The notes beneath the pieces were generated by a model. The model was not told the origin of the DNA. It ran no database searches and saw only the letters and a program-made list of their open reading frames with translations. Both the position numbers and the translations under genes were made by a program. DNA of 64,000 nt from Kuschelorhynchus macadamiae (lineage: Eukaryota > Arthropoda > Insecta > Coleoptera > Curculionidae), in the NCBI GenBank assembly GCA_030620095.1, contig JAUTXW010000873.1, forward strand, positions 958,001 to 1,022,000. Direction: 5' to 3'. Of this stretch, positions 36,724-48,215 are shown in pieces (position 1 is the first letter of the stretch; the number at the start of each line of letters is the position of its first letter).

Positions 36724-38455
36724 ATAATATTTTTCCGACGATCACAAAGAATCTGCAGTACGACTTTTTGTTTTACGTTTGAACACTAGTGTTGAAAAAC
36801 TGAGTAATTCCTTTGATTAATTCTAAATAAAAAAAGTTAAAAGTAGCAAGTACTTTTTCAACTTTCTTCTGACTCACTATCTTTAAAATACTGTGTTTTG
36901 AAAAGAATTTTTTTCTATTTGGTGTAATCATAAAGATATCTTTTCTATACGCAAAGTAGTGTTGTAATTGCCCTCATTTCGACACTACTTTTTTCCCTAC
37001 AATGTTGGCAATGCTGAGTCATTGACACCTCGATTTGAAATCGGTCGCACATTTTTTTTTTGTTAAACATTGGATGAATACAAATATGCTTTTTTACACC
37101 ATCCCAAAAAAAAGAACCTAACCAGGGCTAACCTAAACGCAATCTACATTTTTAAACACACTTTTTTTTGTGCCAAGAACAAAAAAACACCAACCAAGAC
37201 TCGGCAAACGGCGGGACTCGTGCGGATGTTTAAGAATAAAAAACAAAAAAATGGTGTGCATGTAATTGTCACTTTTGGCATGCATTGGTACATATCTTAA
37301 AAATGTCCAACAGTAAATATTTTTTTTAAGATTATGCTTTTTTTAAATATAGTGCTCGAAATACGAGATATATAAAAAAATAGTATGGTAATTATACAGT
37401 ATACCTGTTTCTGCTATTATAAGAGATTTTTCAAAAATTCTTTTTTCCCGTGCTTTATAGGCCGAATGTAACAATAATCCGTAGGCGCTGCTTTGAAAAT
37501 TTGCCCCCTTCTTTATTAATTCTTAATTTTTATTGTAATTCCCGTAAGGAAGTCTACTAGGTTTAGAAAATAAACATGAGTCATCGCCCGTGTTTACATA
37601 TTTTGACAGAAACGCACTAGACTTGTTTAGGGGAAAATAAAAAAAAGAAGTGGAAAATTTTAAAGCAGCGCAGACGGATTATTGTTACATTCGACCTATA
37701 TAAGCACGGGGAAAAAGAATTTTTGAAAAAACTCTTATAATAGCAGAAACAGGTATACTATATAATTACCAATAGTATAAATTACTCGTTTCATACGACA
37801 TTTTATGTCACCCGGACTAAAAAACGAGCCGCCTAACCTAGGATTTGTTCTACAAAACCATAACTTATGAAACTTATTTACTGTTTTTTGTTTTGCAGTT
37901 ATAAAGACGTCTTTTCGATACTCAAACTAGGGTCGTAGTGGCCCTCTTTTCCATACTACTTTTTTTCTTTGCAAAGTTGGCACTGCTAAGTCATGGTCAT
38001 CTTGAATTTGAAACCGGTCATGTCTCAAAATCGAAGAATAAAAACGATACGCATATATTTGCCACTTTTGTCACCAACTTAAAAATGTTTAGCAGTAAAT
38101 AGGTTTTTTTTTAAGATACGACAGTGTTATAGTTAAAATGCAGTGCACACAATAGAAAAAATAGTATAAAATACCTACTTGTTTCATAAGATATTTAATC
38201 TTACTCGTCCTTTAAAAAACTCGCCTGCGATTATAACATCACGTTTTATGGAACTAGTGTTTTAATACACTATTTCAAGACGACAGAACTTTAAACAGGG
38301 TGAGTCAAAAGAAAGTTGAAAAAGTAAAGCCTACTTTTAACTTTTTTTGTTTACAATCAAAGTCATCACATCATTTTACATTAGTGTTAAAATTTAAATA
38401 AAAATAATAGTTCTACCGAAGATTCTTTAGAGTTCTGATAAAAATACTTTTCTTA
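36724..38455. repeat. Long inverted repeat enclosing a tandem duplication
   Basis: The left arm (36724-36883) and right arm (38295-38455) are reverse complements, sharing for example GTTAAAAGTAG, CTTTTTCAACTTTCTT and GACTCAC. The right arm begins ACAGGGTGAGTC, similar to the tip of element 1 at 75. Between the arms a unit occurs twice in direct orientation: 36897-37386 plus 37771-37880, and 37885-38275. Landmarks are ttggca(a/c)tgct-agtcat, cttaaaaatgt and caactt/aatagtat. The first unit is split by the element at 37387. Confidence 0.7.
37387..37770. mobile_element. 384-bp palindromic MITE with 8-bp TSD
   Basis: The arms of about 125 bp are almost perfect inverted repeats, starting GGTAATTATA(C/T)AGTATACC and continuing through CTGTTTCTGCTATTATAAGA and CGAATGTAACAATAATCCGT. 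The duplication aatagtat is exact (37379-37386 and 37771-37778). The neighbouring tandem unit shows the unoccupied site (aaaaaatagtataaaatacc near 38158). No coding capacity. The 8-bp duplication suggests mobilisation by a hAT-type transposase, though the tips are not typical. Confidence 0.93.
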
Positions 38456-38873
38456 CAACCACTTATGGCACTAACAAAAAAACACTGTTAACTAGGTTAG
38501 AAAGTGCGATATATCATACGCGTTTATCAATATGTGTGTTGAAAAATGCTTTTCAACTCGACAACCTTGTGTGAATATCACAACCAGTGGCGTATTTAGA
38601 ATCTCTTTCTGGAGGGGGAGAAAACATTACAATGGTCTTTGGTAAAATATAAAATATAATAATTCTACTGAAAATTCAAACTGGTCGTAGAAAAAATAGT
38701 GTACATTACTCATGACAAAGTTATCATTTTCGTTTGAAAATTACGACATTCAACAATTGTTATGTAATATCTAGTATATAGTATAAAAAACTTGTGTAAA
38801 AGTGATAGTTTTCACCACTTGTCCTATCATAAACTATGATTGTAAATCGAATTGAAACACATTTTTTAAGGCA
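38456..38873. other. Spacer with a hAT-like left tip
   Basis: CAGTGGCGTATTTAG at about 38586, followed by a G-rich run, resembles a hAT tip; no partner was found. Otherwise no feature. Confidence 0.4.
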
Positions 38874-38881
38874 CTTTCAAG

Positions 38882-39800
38882 TAGGGTTGCCACCTTTTGC
38901 AAAGTGAAAAATGTGGATTTTACCATAATTTGAAACGGGGTGGAGGGAGGTAGCTGTAGATTGTGCCTTGTGCCTCGTGCGGCCTGTCGATAACAAATTG
39001 CTACTTTAAAAAGCTCTTTTAAGATCAAGATGGTTTAAAATAAAGCCTAAACTTTTGAGATTAAACGAGGTTTTCTAAATAAAGTTGCCGATTCTAAGCA
39101 AAAAAAAATATCTATAACATGCTATTGCCTAATTAAATTTGAAGGAATATTTTTTATTAGATTTTGCTACCTCCAAAACAGCATTATAATTTTTCAGTCA
39201 TAGAATTCCTGGCAATTTTCTTGAAAATTGAAATAAATTAATAATTCTGAAGGAATTAATTCTATAGAACGATTTCTTTCGTCTCGCAATCTGGTGGATA
39301 TCACAGAAAAAAATCGTTTAGAAAATGCCGAACTGTCAGATACACTTAACAAAAATGAAATTAACGAAAAAACGTTAGCAGCGTTATCAAAACGATTAAA
39401 AGGAATTTGCCAGTTTTTTGGTGTGTTTAAATTTAAAAGATCGTTCTAAACTTCTTGGTAACTTTCAGAAATCTGCATATCCTCATCAAAAAGCTGATTC
39501 ACATTAATTTGCAAATTTGGATTGTTAATTTTTTCGATAATCTCCTCAAAATTTGAAAATAATGGAAATCTTATTTTTAAATTTAATTTTCGATCGCACT
39601 GTGCCAACTGTCTTCAGAAAAGTTATACCATTTTTCAATATATTGGATAGATCTTCAAAGCCATAAAAATTGTTTTCCTCCGAAATCACGGATCAAAAAT
39701 ACGTAAATAAAAAGGACGTTTTAGGACCAAAAAAAGTCACAGTGACAATTTGTTTAAAATAGGAACTGTCCATTTCAAAAAAGGACATGTGGCAACCCTA
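38882..39800 (-). mobile_element. hAT copy 1 (deletion derivative), TSD ctttcaag
   Basis: Both tips read TAGGGTTGCCAC, and the exact 8-bp duplication ctttcaag lies at 38874-38881 and 39801-39808. The 919-bp body holds, on the minus strand, remnants of the hAT C-terminal region (39250-39470; LLSVSDSSAFSKRFFSV with stops) in the same order as copies 2 and 3. The site used by the Transib insertion in copy 2 is unoccupied here (gcggcctgtcgataacaaat near 38980). Confidence 0.95.
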
Positions 39801-40946
39801 CTTTCAAGCCAAGTTACTAGTGTATTCCGGTATCTATTTACGAGCGTGCACGAATTGAGCACCAAAAATAATGCTAATCTGGGTAGCGTTGACGGTACCT
39901 GAAACTCGACAATAAATTGAGCACCGTTCTTAACTTGATTTTCGATGACGTGATGGAGTAGATAATGGATTCATATGTTAATGTGTATTCATGTTCACTA
40001 AATGATAATGATACTGTAATTTCGTAGTAGATCCCCCCCCACAAATATGTGAAATGGAATGTGTCAGCGTAAGTAGACTTACATTGTATACCTACATACA
40101 CACTGACTATAAATAACCATTTCCTAGTTTAAGATTTCGACAAATATATTAAATGAAATATGTAAGTATACATACATTGTAAACCTACATATACATATGC
40201 ATTTTATTTACGTATAATGCATACTTATAACTAATATTTTGTTGTAATTGGGGGTCGAATTAGGTCGAAATATTTTTCTAAGGATCAGTTAGATAAGACT
40301 TAATCCCCGACGGCTCTCAATTCGTGAATTTGGAAACGGCATATACAAATTTGGTCTCAATCCATGCCCGCCAGCCCCTATTTATATTCTAACGTGCTTA
40401 TGCTTGTCCAAAGATCTAATCTTATCTCGAGTCTAATCTAAGACAGTTCTTTCTTATTCATTGTCCTTGACTAATTAGAAGGGGGAAGTTCTTAAGCAGC
40501 CAGATAGTGTTTATGTAGATTTAATAGACATTGGAAAACCCAAGAGGGTATTTACCACGTCTTTATTAACTTCACTTCACTTCACGGTTAATTATCTGGT
40601 TAATACTGTGTACCTTCAAATCTGGCATGCGTACACAGTTCGCGGGACTATACGTATAAGATTTGATACTTTCCTATATAAAAAATGAAGATAACGGCTT
40701 GCATATGGAGGACAAGTATTGTTTAAAAGGTAAATTATGAATTTTTGGTTAACATTTACTAATTTCAAAAAGCCAAACGAATTTCATCGTTCGTGCGGAG
40801 TTTGAAATAATGAAAATTGACATCTCGGCGATTCTTATTTTTAATAGTTATTTTATTTTGCGACTCAAAACGCAGCAACTTACGACGGCGCAAGTGTGAC
40901 ATAATCGGGTGCGGCATCAATATAGTTTTATATTAAAACATAAGTA

Positions 40947-43224
40947 GGGGGAAAGGGGGCTCATTGGGCCAAGGGGCACATTGAGTCACTTCAAATTTCT
41001 TGCGATAAACCCGACGTAAAAATCTGAAATAAATTAAAATAGATGGCCCTAGTATACTGCGAATAAATCACAAAAAAAAATCTAGTTTAGATTGCAACCG
41101 GCATTGTTACCAGAGTCGTGTGTGTTTTTGTGCAATATTTCCATTTTTTTGTAGGTTTAGGAGACAAAGGTAGATCTTAATATAAGATTAATATTTTATA
41201 TTACTTATTTTTCGTGGATTGCATGTATTACAAGTAGTAATAGTATGCATAATTGTTATCAGTAATTTGAGGTTAAATATTTGTTTACGTGTTTATTTTA
41301 AACAATAATAGTGCGGACACTTTGGGCCAGTAGATATGGGGCACTTTTGGCCTGTCCCAATCTGCCCCATTTGAATTTAGTTTGTAGTTGTAGTTTTTTT
41401 CTTCAGACAAGAAAAAGACAAACAGTTTCTGGGTTTAATAAATCAAGTGTAGAGGAGTTTTTTTCTAATCTAGAACGACTGTTCACCAAATATAAATTTC
41501 CTCCTCAAAGAATGTTTAACCTTAATGAGACAGGAGTTTCTACTGTCTTACCTTCACCAAAAGTTGTAGCTGAAAAAGAAAGACGCCAAGTTGGACAGAT
41601 AACTTCTGCTGAGCGAGGAAGTCTGGTAACAATGGTTGGCATAGTCAATGACACTGGAAATTTTCTCCCACCATGCTTTATATTTCCCAGACGGAAATTT
41701 TTAACACATTTTACCGAAGGTGCCCCATCAGCTTCTTTGGGTCTAGCAAACCAAAGTGGTTGGATGACTGACCCATTGTTTGTTGATGTTCTTCGTCATA
41801 TACAACGGAATACCGGCTGTTCAACTCACGGACGTATTTTACTGTTGGTTGACAATCACGAGACGCTTGAAAGCCTTGGCACAATACATTGTTGCCGCAA
41901 GAATGGTATAGAAATGCTGTAGTTCCCTCCACATACTTCTCACCGATTACAGCCACTGGACGTGTCGGTGTATTTTCAAAAAATATTGCTCTATTAGCTT
42001 TAACGATTGTATGGTAAATGTAGAAAATACAAATAAAAAAATTTACATCTTAAACATTGCAAAATAAAGCAATGTTCCTTTTTATAGAGCATTTACCCCA
42101 AAAAATATTAAAAAAGGATTCCAGAAGTCGGAAATTTATACATTTAATAAACTCGCATTTTCAGAAACTAACTTTGTTTCCGATGAGGAAATTGGTGATG
42201 ACAAACAGAAAGATGTTTATATGTCTAATAGTGAAGAATAACAGCCAAGCACTTCAAAAAGTGTGTCCAATGAAATTGTACCGAGTGCCCTAACACCTGA
42301 TATTGTAAGACCACTTAAAAAAATAACTTTTAAGAGACAACTGAATGGAAGGAAAGGTAAATCCAAAATTTATACGTCTACACCAAAGAAGACTAGAATA
42401 GAATTATTAGCAGCTGCTAAAGAAAAGAAACGGAAAATTAAAGAAAATTCAGACATTACTAAAGGACAGAAAATTAGAAAACCCATAAAAAGAAAAATAG
42501 TCTCTTCAAGTGATGACGAATTAAACAAACAAGAATCAGAGGAAGAATCCATTGATTATGGAGACTCTGATATGGACGTTAGCGACACTCATACAAAGCA
42601 AGACAAGTTAATGCCTTTGTTCTAACACAGTTCAAAACTAAATCGTCAATACTATTCTATGTTGGAAGGATAGACAAAATGTTTGGTTTTTCGGAGTTTG
42701 AGATAACTTTTTTTTAGAAAAAAAGGAAACAAATTTTATAAACCAGATGTAAAGAATATCGCCACAGTAGACAGGCAAGACATCATTTTAAGGTTACCAA
42801 CGCGATCACTTACAGGGAGAACTGCACGAGCAGCAACAATGGTTGTTTTTGACATTGATTTATCTACATATGACGTAAAATGAATGGTGTGTTTCTCTAT
42901 TTCATCTTAGATTTAAGTTTTGTTATGTTTCAGTTGTTTCTATTCAATATAGACAATATGTTCTATATAAAACTTTGATTTTGCTTGTAAACCAATTTTC
43001 AGCCCAAACTGCTCCACTAAGTGGATCAAACTGTCCAAACCAAATTCGTAGCTCTAATTTTTTCTAGATACTGATCTTATGATTTTCTTTCTTGGTACCT
43101 AGACGCTATTTTTAGATTGATTTAAGTTTTAGCATTATACAGTCAAATTTTGAGAGAAATTTGAATAAAAAACTATTTATTGTGAATGTTTTTAAAATAA
43201 TGGACCCATGTACCCCTTTCCCCC
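40947..43224 (+). mobile_element. pogo-like element 1 (TA target, empty site known)
   Basis: Left tip GGGGGAAAGGGGG and, as reverse complement of the right tip, GGGGGAAAGGGG, with TA on each side (40945-40946; 43225-43226). Segment A copy 2 shows the pre-insertion site (aaacataagtatatatttac at 51383). This fixes the ends and proves insertion after, or on only one side of, the duplication. Confidence 0.93.
41406..42883 (+). pseudogene. pogo-like transposase, first catalytic Asp mutated
   Basis: Coding begins after a candidate acceptor (ttttttcttcag, 41405): SGFNKSSVEEFFSNLERLF, then FNLNETGVSTV, where the first catalytic Asp of the pogo NVDETG box is Asn (codon 41524). Then come SAERGSLVTMVG, GLANQSGWM and ILLLVDNHE (second Asp, codon 41851). 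After a stop at 41920 comes FPPHTSHRLQPLDV (third Asp), giving 35 residues between the second and third Asp. A shifted frame holds FTPKNIKKGFQKSEIY, a Lys/Ser/acidic linker to 42625, then the C-terminal block ILFYVGRI...FEITFFRKK...RTARAA ending near 42883. The N-terminal helix-turn-helix exon is missing. Not functional. Confidence 0.9.
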
Positions 43225-43230
43225 TATACA

Positions 43231-43757
43231 TTTATTTATTTATTTATTGAATAAAGCATCTACAGCATTTAAGCCAGTTACAGATACCTCGATTATAATA
43301 TACTAAACTAAACAGTACCCTAACTATACTAAAAAGTTCAATCCTGAGCCTGAGAAGTAAACAATTTTTTATTTATAAGGTCAATAAATTTACTAACGCC
43401 AATGTTGTCTATATCTATATCATTAGCATAAATATTAAAATAGTTGCACATTCTACATACTGGTGCATTTTTATAAACATTTATTCTAGGAAACTCCACA
43501 TAAAATGTATATTCGGACAGTCTATTCTATTAGTTAAGATCTTGAACACATACAAGAGGCATGTTTTTATTCGTCTACTTTCAAGGGATAGCCGTCCAAA
43601 AATATTTAACAGATTAAATTGGTTATAACCTTGTTTCGGATAGTAACCAAATCTTTCTCTGTACTCTCTCAATAATTTTACTCCACACATCGTACTGTGG
43701 TAACTAAATCAAACTTGCATATTCTAATCTAGGTAACATAAGACAATCAAACAACCT
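43231..43757 (-). pseudogene. Non-LTR retrotransposon 3' end, 5'-truncated
   Basis: On the minus strand the fragment reads LPRLEYASLI-stop-LPQYDVWS, then VQRK, GYNQFNLLNIFGRLSLESRR and FKILTNRIDCPN, the C-terminal end of ORF2 in Jockey/CR1-like elements. It finishes in a (TAAA)n tail (43231-43253, complement). The insertion is absent from segment A copy 2, where ttacatccatagacgtcg runs on directly. Confidence 0.85.
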
Positions 43758-44306
43758 TAGGCGTCGTTTGGGGGGGTATAAGAAGCACCCCTAGAGATTG
43801 CTACAATCATATTTGCCCCCCCCCCACCTGCAATTGTAATAAATATTCGATGATAATTAAAGTTAATAATAGCGGAACATGGTTTAATTTTAAAAATATC
43901 AAAATACATAGGTGGGTACTTGCAAAACAAATATACTGCAAGATCTAGTAGTAAAAGGTACTATAGTTTATTAGCGATCTACAACAATTAGAAGAAACTA
44001 TAGTTACTAATGCATCAAGGTCCGATTCCCATGTAAACCAACAGTCATGCTGATTGAGTAACGATATAAAAGCCCGTTGATGTTTTTTTAAGTAGTTTAG
44101 GCTTGTATACTGTTCGGGTATTGAAATTAACTCCACAAGATTTTCACATGTTGCATGTAGAACAATTTAAGAAAATTTTTCCAATTTCCGCTTGTACAAT
44201 TGGTAGGGGGTTGAACTAGGGTTGCCACGTTTTTGCAAAATGAAAAAAGGACTCTGGACTTTACAAAAATTTGAAACGGGTCGATTGTGCAGCGTGCGGC
44301 CCGCCG

Positions 44307-47300
44307 CACTGTGGGCCAGAGTCATCTCAAAATATTGAAAAAGTCGGCAATTCTTTTTACCAAACTTAACATTTTTATTATTTGATTTTTATTAAGTAGG
44401 CCCTAAAGTGTCTAAATTCAACAGCATTTGTTTTGTGAGTTTTCATGGTTACGCATTGCAAAAGTTTTTCTATGCACCCATAAAAATTTATAGAACGTTT
44501 GTCAAAGTCTAACTACGAAAAATTAAATTCAAGTTTTGTATTTAACATTAAGCATGGCTGAATTATTTGGAGATAAGTTTAAACTTTTTAAACAGAAGTA
44601 TTTTATTTAGTTAGATTTAAATTTAAATATTATAATTCAATTTGAACTGATGGGATTCGAATTTTCTTTACATAAAGCAATTCATCAACTTTTGACAGCA
44701 TTATCTTAAGAGGTTAGCAGAGCTCCAGTTTGGGGTACATACATTTAATTTCCCTGGATCTTTTACTTCACTTTGCAATAAAATATTTTCATGTTTATGT
44801 TCAATAGCGGGTGCATAATTTTTTTTTTCGAATTGGTATAAATAAAATTTTATTTCAATAAAAAATACATATCTCAGGGTTTTTTGGATATTGAAATTAT
44901 TTACGAAACTTCTAGTATTATGTTTTTATTTGGGTAATTTTCAGTACCGGATTTAGAGGGGGGGGGGCGAAGGTTTCGAACCCGTCTGAAACATAGACAT
45001 AATAGGGATATTTAGCGCATAATCTAAAACAAATTCTGGATTCACCACTTTTAATAATTATTTAATAATTTAATAATAATTTTTACATCTTGTTTTCGCT
45101 TCTTCAAAACTCTAATAATATAAATACCTACCTGCCAATAAGCAAAACCAATTTTTTAGATACCAAAGTTCATCAGATCAAAGTCCAAGCAATTTTCGAC
45201 TCTGGAATGGATCGAACAGCAGTCAAAAACACTATTTTGTCGGCAATATGTCAAAATTGTATGACTGAAAACAAATCCAAAATAGAATATTTGTCAAAAA
45301 ATTTTTCGACGCAGTTCCGAAAAAAGTGGTTAGCAGTGAAGCTAACTAAAAAAGCATTTTTAGAAAGAAATAAAAATTGGTTGAACAATTTCGTGACTTT
45401 ACCCTGTATTGAGCAAAAAAACAAAGTTGGGAGGCCTAAGAGTAATTTTTATGTTATTACACGGCTAAATACAAAAGAACTGCCACATTACGTAAATGTG
45501 ATACCGACGAGAAGACGAGCAGAAGGCAAATCAGCTAAAGCAAAACAATTATCACATTTATCTGATGTTCCCGTAAAACAAAAGAGTTGTAAAATTGTAA
45601 ATCAGTTGACTAACGAAAGAGCCCTAGCTTTAATTGTAGATGCTAGACTTTCAAAAATCAATATCAACAACTTCGAAACACCGCTAAAGAAAACAATGCA
45701 GATTTATACCCCTCCTACAATAAACTTCGAGAAGCAAAAAAATTGTGTTACCGAGAAAAGATAACTGCGACAGAAAATTTAGTATGTGTAGAATTGCAGT
45801 CGTTACTAGACCATACAACATATAGATTGCTTTCAACTTTAGAAATAGAAAATTTCAAAATTAATTCACAACAACTGGTTTTAGTATGGAAATGGGGTAT
45901 GGATGGTAGTTCGGGCCAAAAGGAATATAAACAAGCTTTTCATGGTAACTTTTCAGATTCAAATTTATTGTTAACCTGCTTGGTCCCTTTGAAATTATTC
46001 ACTAAAAATATGGTAAATAATAGAGTTGTGATCTGGAGTAATCCAACACCGTCATCTACCCGATATTGTCGTCCTTGTAAAATGCAGTTTTTAAAAGAAA
46101 GTATAGAAGTTTCTAAAACAGAATATGCACAAATGGAAGCCGAAATTGCAGCTTTAACTCCAACGTATTTCACTAATCAACAGAAATCACTCAAGATAAT
46201 TCATCAGCTTCATATGACCATGATTGATAACAAAATGATTAATTCGATCACAGATTGTTCATCACAAAAATGTTATTTATGCGGAGCATCACCTGTTGAA
46301 ATGAACAATATAGAACAATTGGTACACAAGCCCATAAAAACCGAGAATCTCAAGTTTGGCATAACATCCCTACATATTTGGATAAGATCATTCGAATGTT
46401 TTTTAAAGATTAGTTTACCTCTAGAAAAATGGCAGGCACGTGGTGAGGATAAAATTATAGTTAAAAGGCAAAGGAACAAAATTCAAGCGGAACTCAGATC
46501 ACGATTGGGAATTATTGTAGACCAACCCAAACAAGGAACGGGAACTTCTAACGATGGTAACACCGCAAGAAAATTTTTTGAAAATTTTGCAATATCAGCA
46601 GAAATTACAGGACTAAATGTCAATGTAATTTATCGATTTTATATCATCCTTCAAGTAATTGCCAGCGGATTTTTAATCAAGGAAATTGAATTTAATACAT
46701 ACACATTAGAAACTGCACATCTTTTGTATCTCTATATCCTTGGTACAGAATGCCAGCTACAATTCATAAAGTTCTTCTTCATGGATCCGCCATCATCGAG
46801 TCGTCACCAGTAACAATAGGCAAATTGTCAGAAGAAGCCCAAAAGGCGAGGAATAAAGAGTATAGAAGGTTTAGGGAGCATAACTCACGAAAATGTAATA
46901 GAGTGCTTACGAATATAGATATTTTCAACAATATACTTGTGTCTTCGGATCCAAAAATCACGAGTCTTAGAAATAAACCAATTTTGGAAAAGAAACAGTT
47001 TTGTCCAGAAGCTTTAAATTTATTCTTGCCGAATACAGTTAATGAATCCCTTGATAGTAATAGCAGCTCCTCCGAAAGTGAATCAGAATAGAATCTAGAA
47101 TCCCATTTTTTAAAATTAAGTTTTATAGTTTTTAGTTAATTTGTATTATTATTTAGTTTCTTCATTAGTAAAAAACGTATGTTTTTGATAAATTTTTTAC
47201 AGCTCAGGCTCTATTTGTCATGCGTGACAAGATGTCACATTTTTTTTACATATTTAAATTTTGTTCGATATAACTTGTATATTCAGCTTCCAGCAGTATT

Positions 47301-47802
47301 TCATATCAAATAAGCACTGTTACAAACCATTTAATTTTTTTAAAAATTAAAACAAGTAGTTTGCAATTTCACTCTTGTTACTTTAACTTATTTGTAAATC
47401 AAAATTGTCAAATTTTTCTTAGTTATTTTTTATTTAATCCTCTACCAAGTATAGTGAACTTGCATCAATTTTTATCTAATTGAATATTGACATTTTGACA
47501 GATTTGCTATTACATTAATAGAATAATTTAATTTTGTGTCAATTAAGGTTTTTGATATGTATAATATTTTAACTGAACAAGGCATTATATAGTAAAAAGC
47601 TAAATAAACTAAAACAAAAAAAAAAGAGAAATTCATTTACAACAAAAAGAGCCCATATTTTTTACCTCACCCTATATAAATAAACACAAAAACAACGTTT
47701 TCAGATTGAGTTTTCTAAATAAACACCGTATTATTCTTTTTTCTCTTAAATAACTTCAATTAGTAATTTTTCAATATTTTAAGATGAATCTGGCCCACAG
47801 TG
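44307..47802 (+). mobile_element. Full-length Transib element, TSD CGCCG
   Basis: Left tip CACTGTGGGCCAGAGTCATC and reverse complement of the right tip CACTGTGGGCCAGATTCATC. The match extends to about 37 bp, ending around AAAATATTGAAAAA. The 5-bp duplication CGCCG is exact (44302-44306 and 47803-47807). A CAC-starting RSS-heptamer-like tip and a 5-bp G+C-rich duplication are hallmarks of Transib. hAT copy 1 preserves the unoccupied site. Total length 3496 bp, with a single transposase gene. Confidence 0.96.
45090..47091 (+). pseudogene. Transib transposase (RAG1 core-like), two frameshifts
   Basis: Cuts and pastes the element. Three overlapping frames join into one protein, with frameshifts near 45660 and 46740 and no other stop noticed. 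The N-terminal part ends in VGRPKSNF. Then comes NADLYPSYNKLREAKKLCYR and the core: WGMDGSSGQKEYKQ (Asp codon 45902, equivalent of RAG1 D600), SNPTPSSTRYCRPCKM, CYLCGASP (Cys codons 46271 and 46280, as RAG1 C727/C730) and FGITSLHIWIRSFECF (where RAG1 has D708). NDGNTARKFFEN is followed by IHKVLLHG (His codons 46765 and 46780, as RAG1 H937/H942) and IGKLSEEAQKARN (Glu codon 46834, as RAG1 E962), then KEYRRFREHNSRK. A Ser/Glu-rich tail ends at 47091. The alignment to RAG1 is my reading, from memory of its motifs. It is the best preserved transposase in the window. Confidence 0.9.
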
Positions 47803-47930
47803 CGCCGATAACAAATCGCTACTTTAAAAAGCTCCTTTCAGATCAAAATGGTTTACAATAAAGCCTAAACTATTATTTGAGATTAAACGGCGCGGCGTTA
47901 TTTATAACAGGAATGAGGGAATATATTTTA

Positions 47931-48215
47931 TTAGATTTTGCTGCCTCCAAAACAGTATGGAGTCAATTCATGGCAGTTTGTACGAATTAATTCTATATCA
48001 CAACGATTTCTTTCGTCTCGCCATTTGGTGGCCATCACAGAAAAAAATCGTTCAGAAAATGCTGAACCCGCAGATACATTTAACAAAAACGAAATTAACG
48101 AAAAAACGTTAGCAGCATTATCAAAACGATTAAAAAGAATTTGCAATTTTTTTGGTATGTTTAAATTTAAAAGATCGTTTTCAATTTCTTGGTAACTTTC
48201 AGAAATATGTATCAC
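47931..48215 (-). pseudogene. hAT transposase C-terminal dimerisation region
   Basis: The minus-strand frame reads HISESYQEIENDLLNLNIPK, then LLNVSAGSAFSERFFSVMAT and KWRDERNRCDIELIRTN. The S-A-x-S-E-R-x-F-S pattern is the hallmark of the hAT dimerisation domain (Dimer_Tnp_hAT). It is the last part of the transposase of hAT copy 2; the catalytic RNase-H part is absent. It is less damaged than the same stretch in copy 1. Confidence 0.85.

Larger units (their letters stand above)
39801..44216 (+). repeat. Segment A, copy 1
   Basis: Direct repeat of 48510-51918. Both begin ctttcaagccaagttactag and share cacgaattgagcaccaaaa, gacggtacctgaaactcgac, ggcatgcgtacacagttcgc, cataatcgggtgcggcatca, gtcgtttggggg and gcggaacatggtttaat. 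Copy 1 carries two insertions absent from copy 2: the pogo-like element (40947-43224) and a retrotransposon 3' end (43231-43757). It continues to the ggttgaac duplication at 44209-44216. No host exon recognised. Confidence 0.93.
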
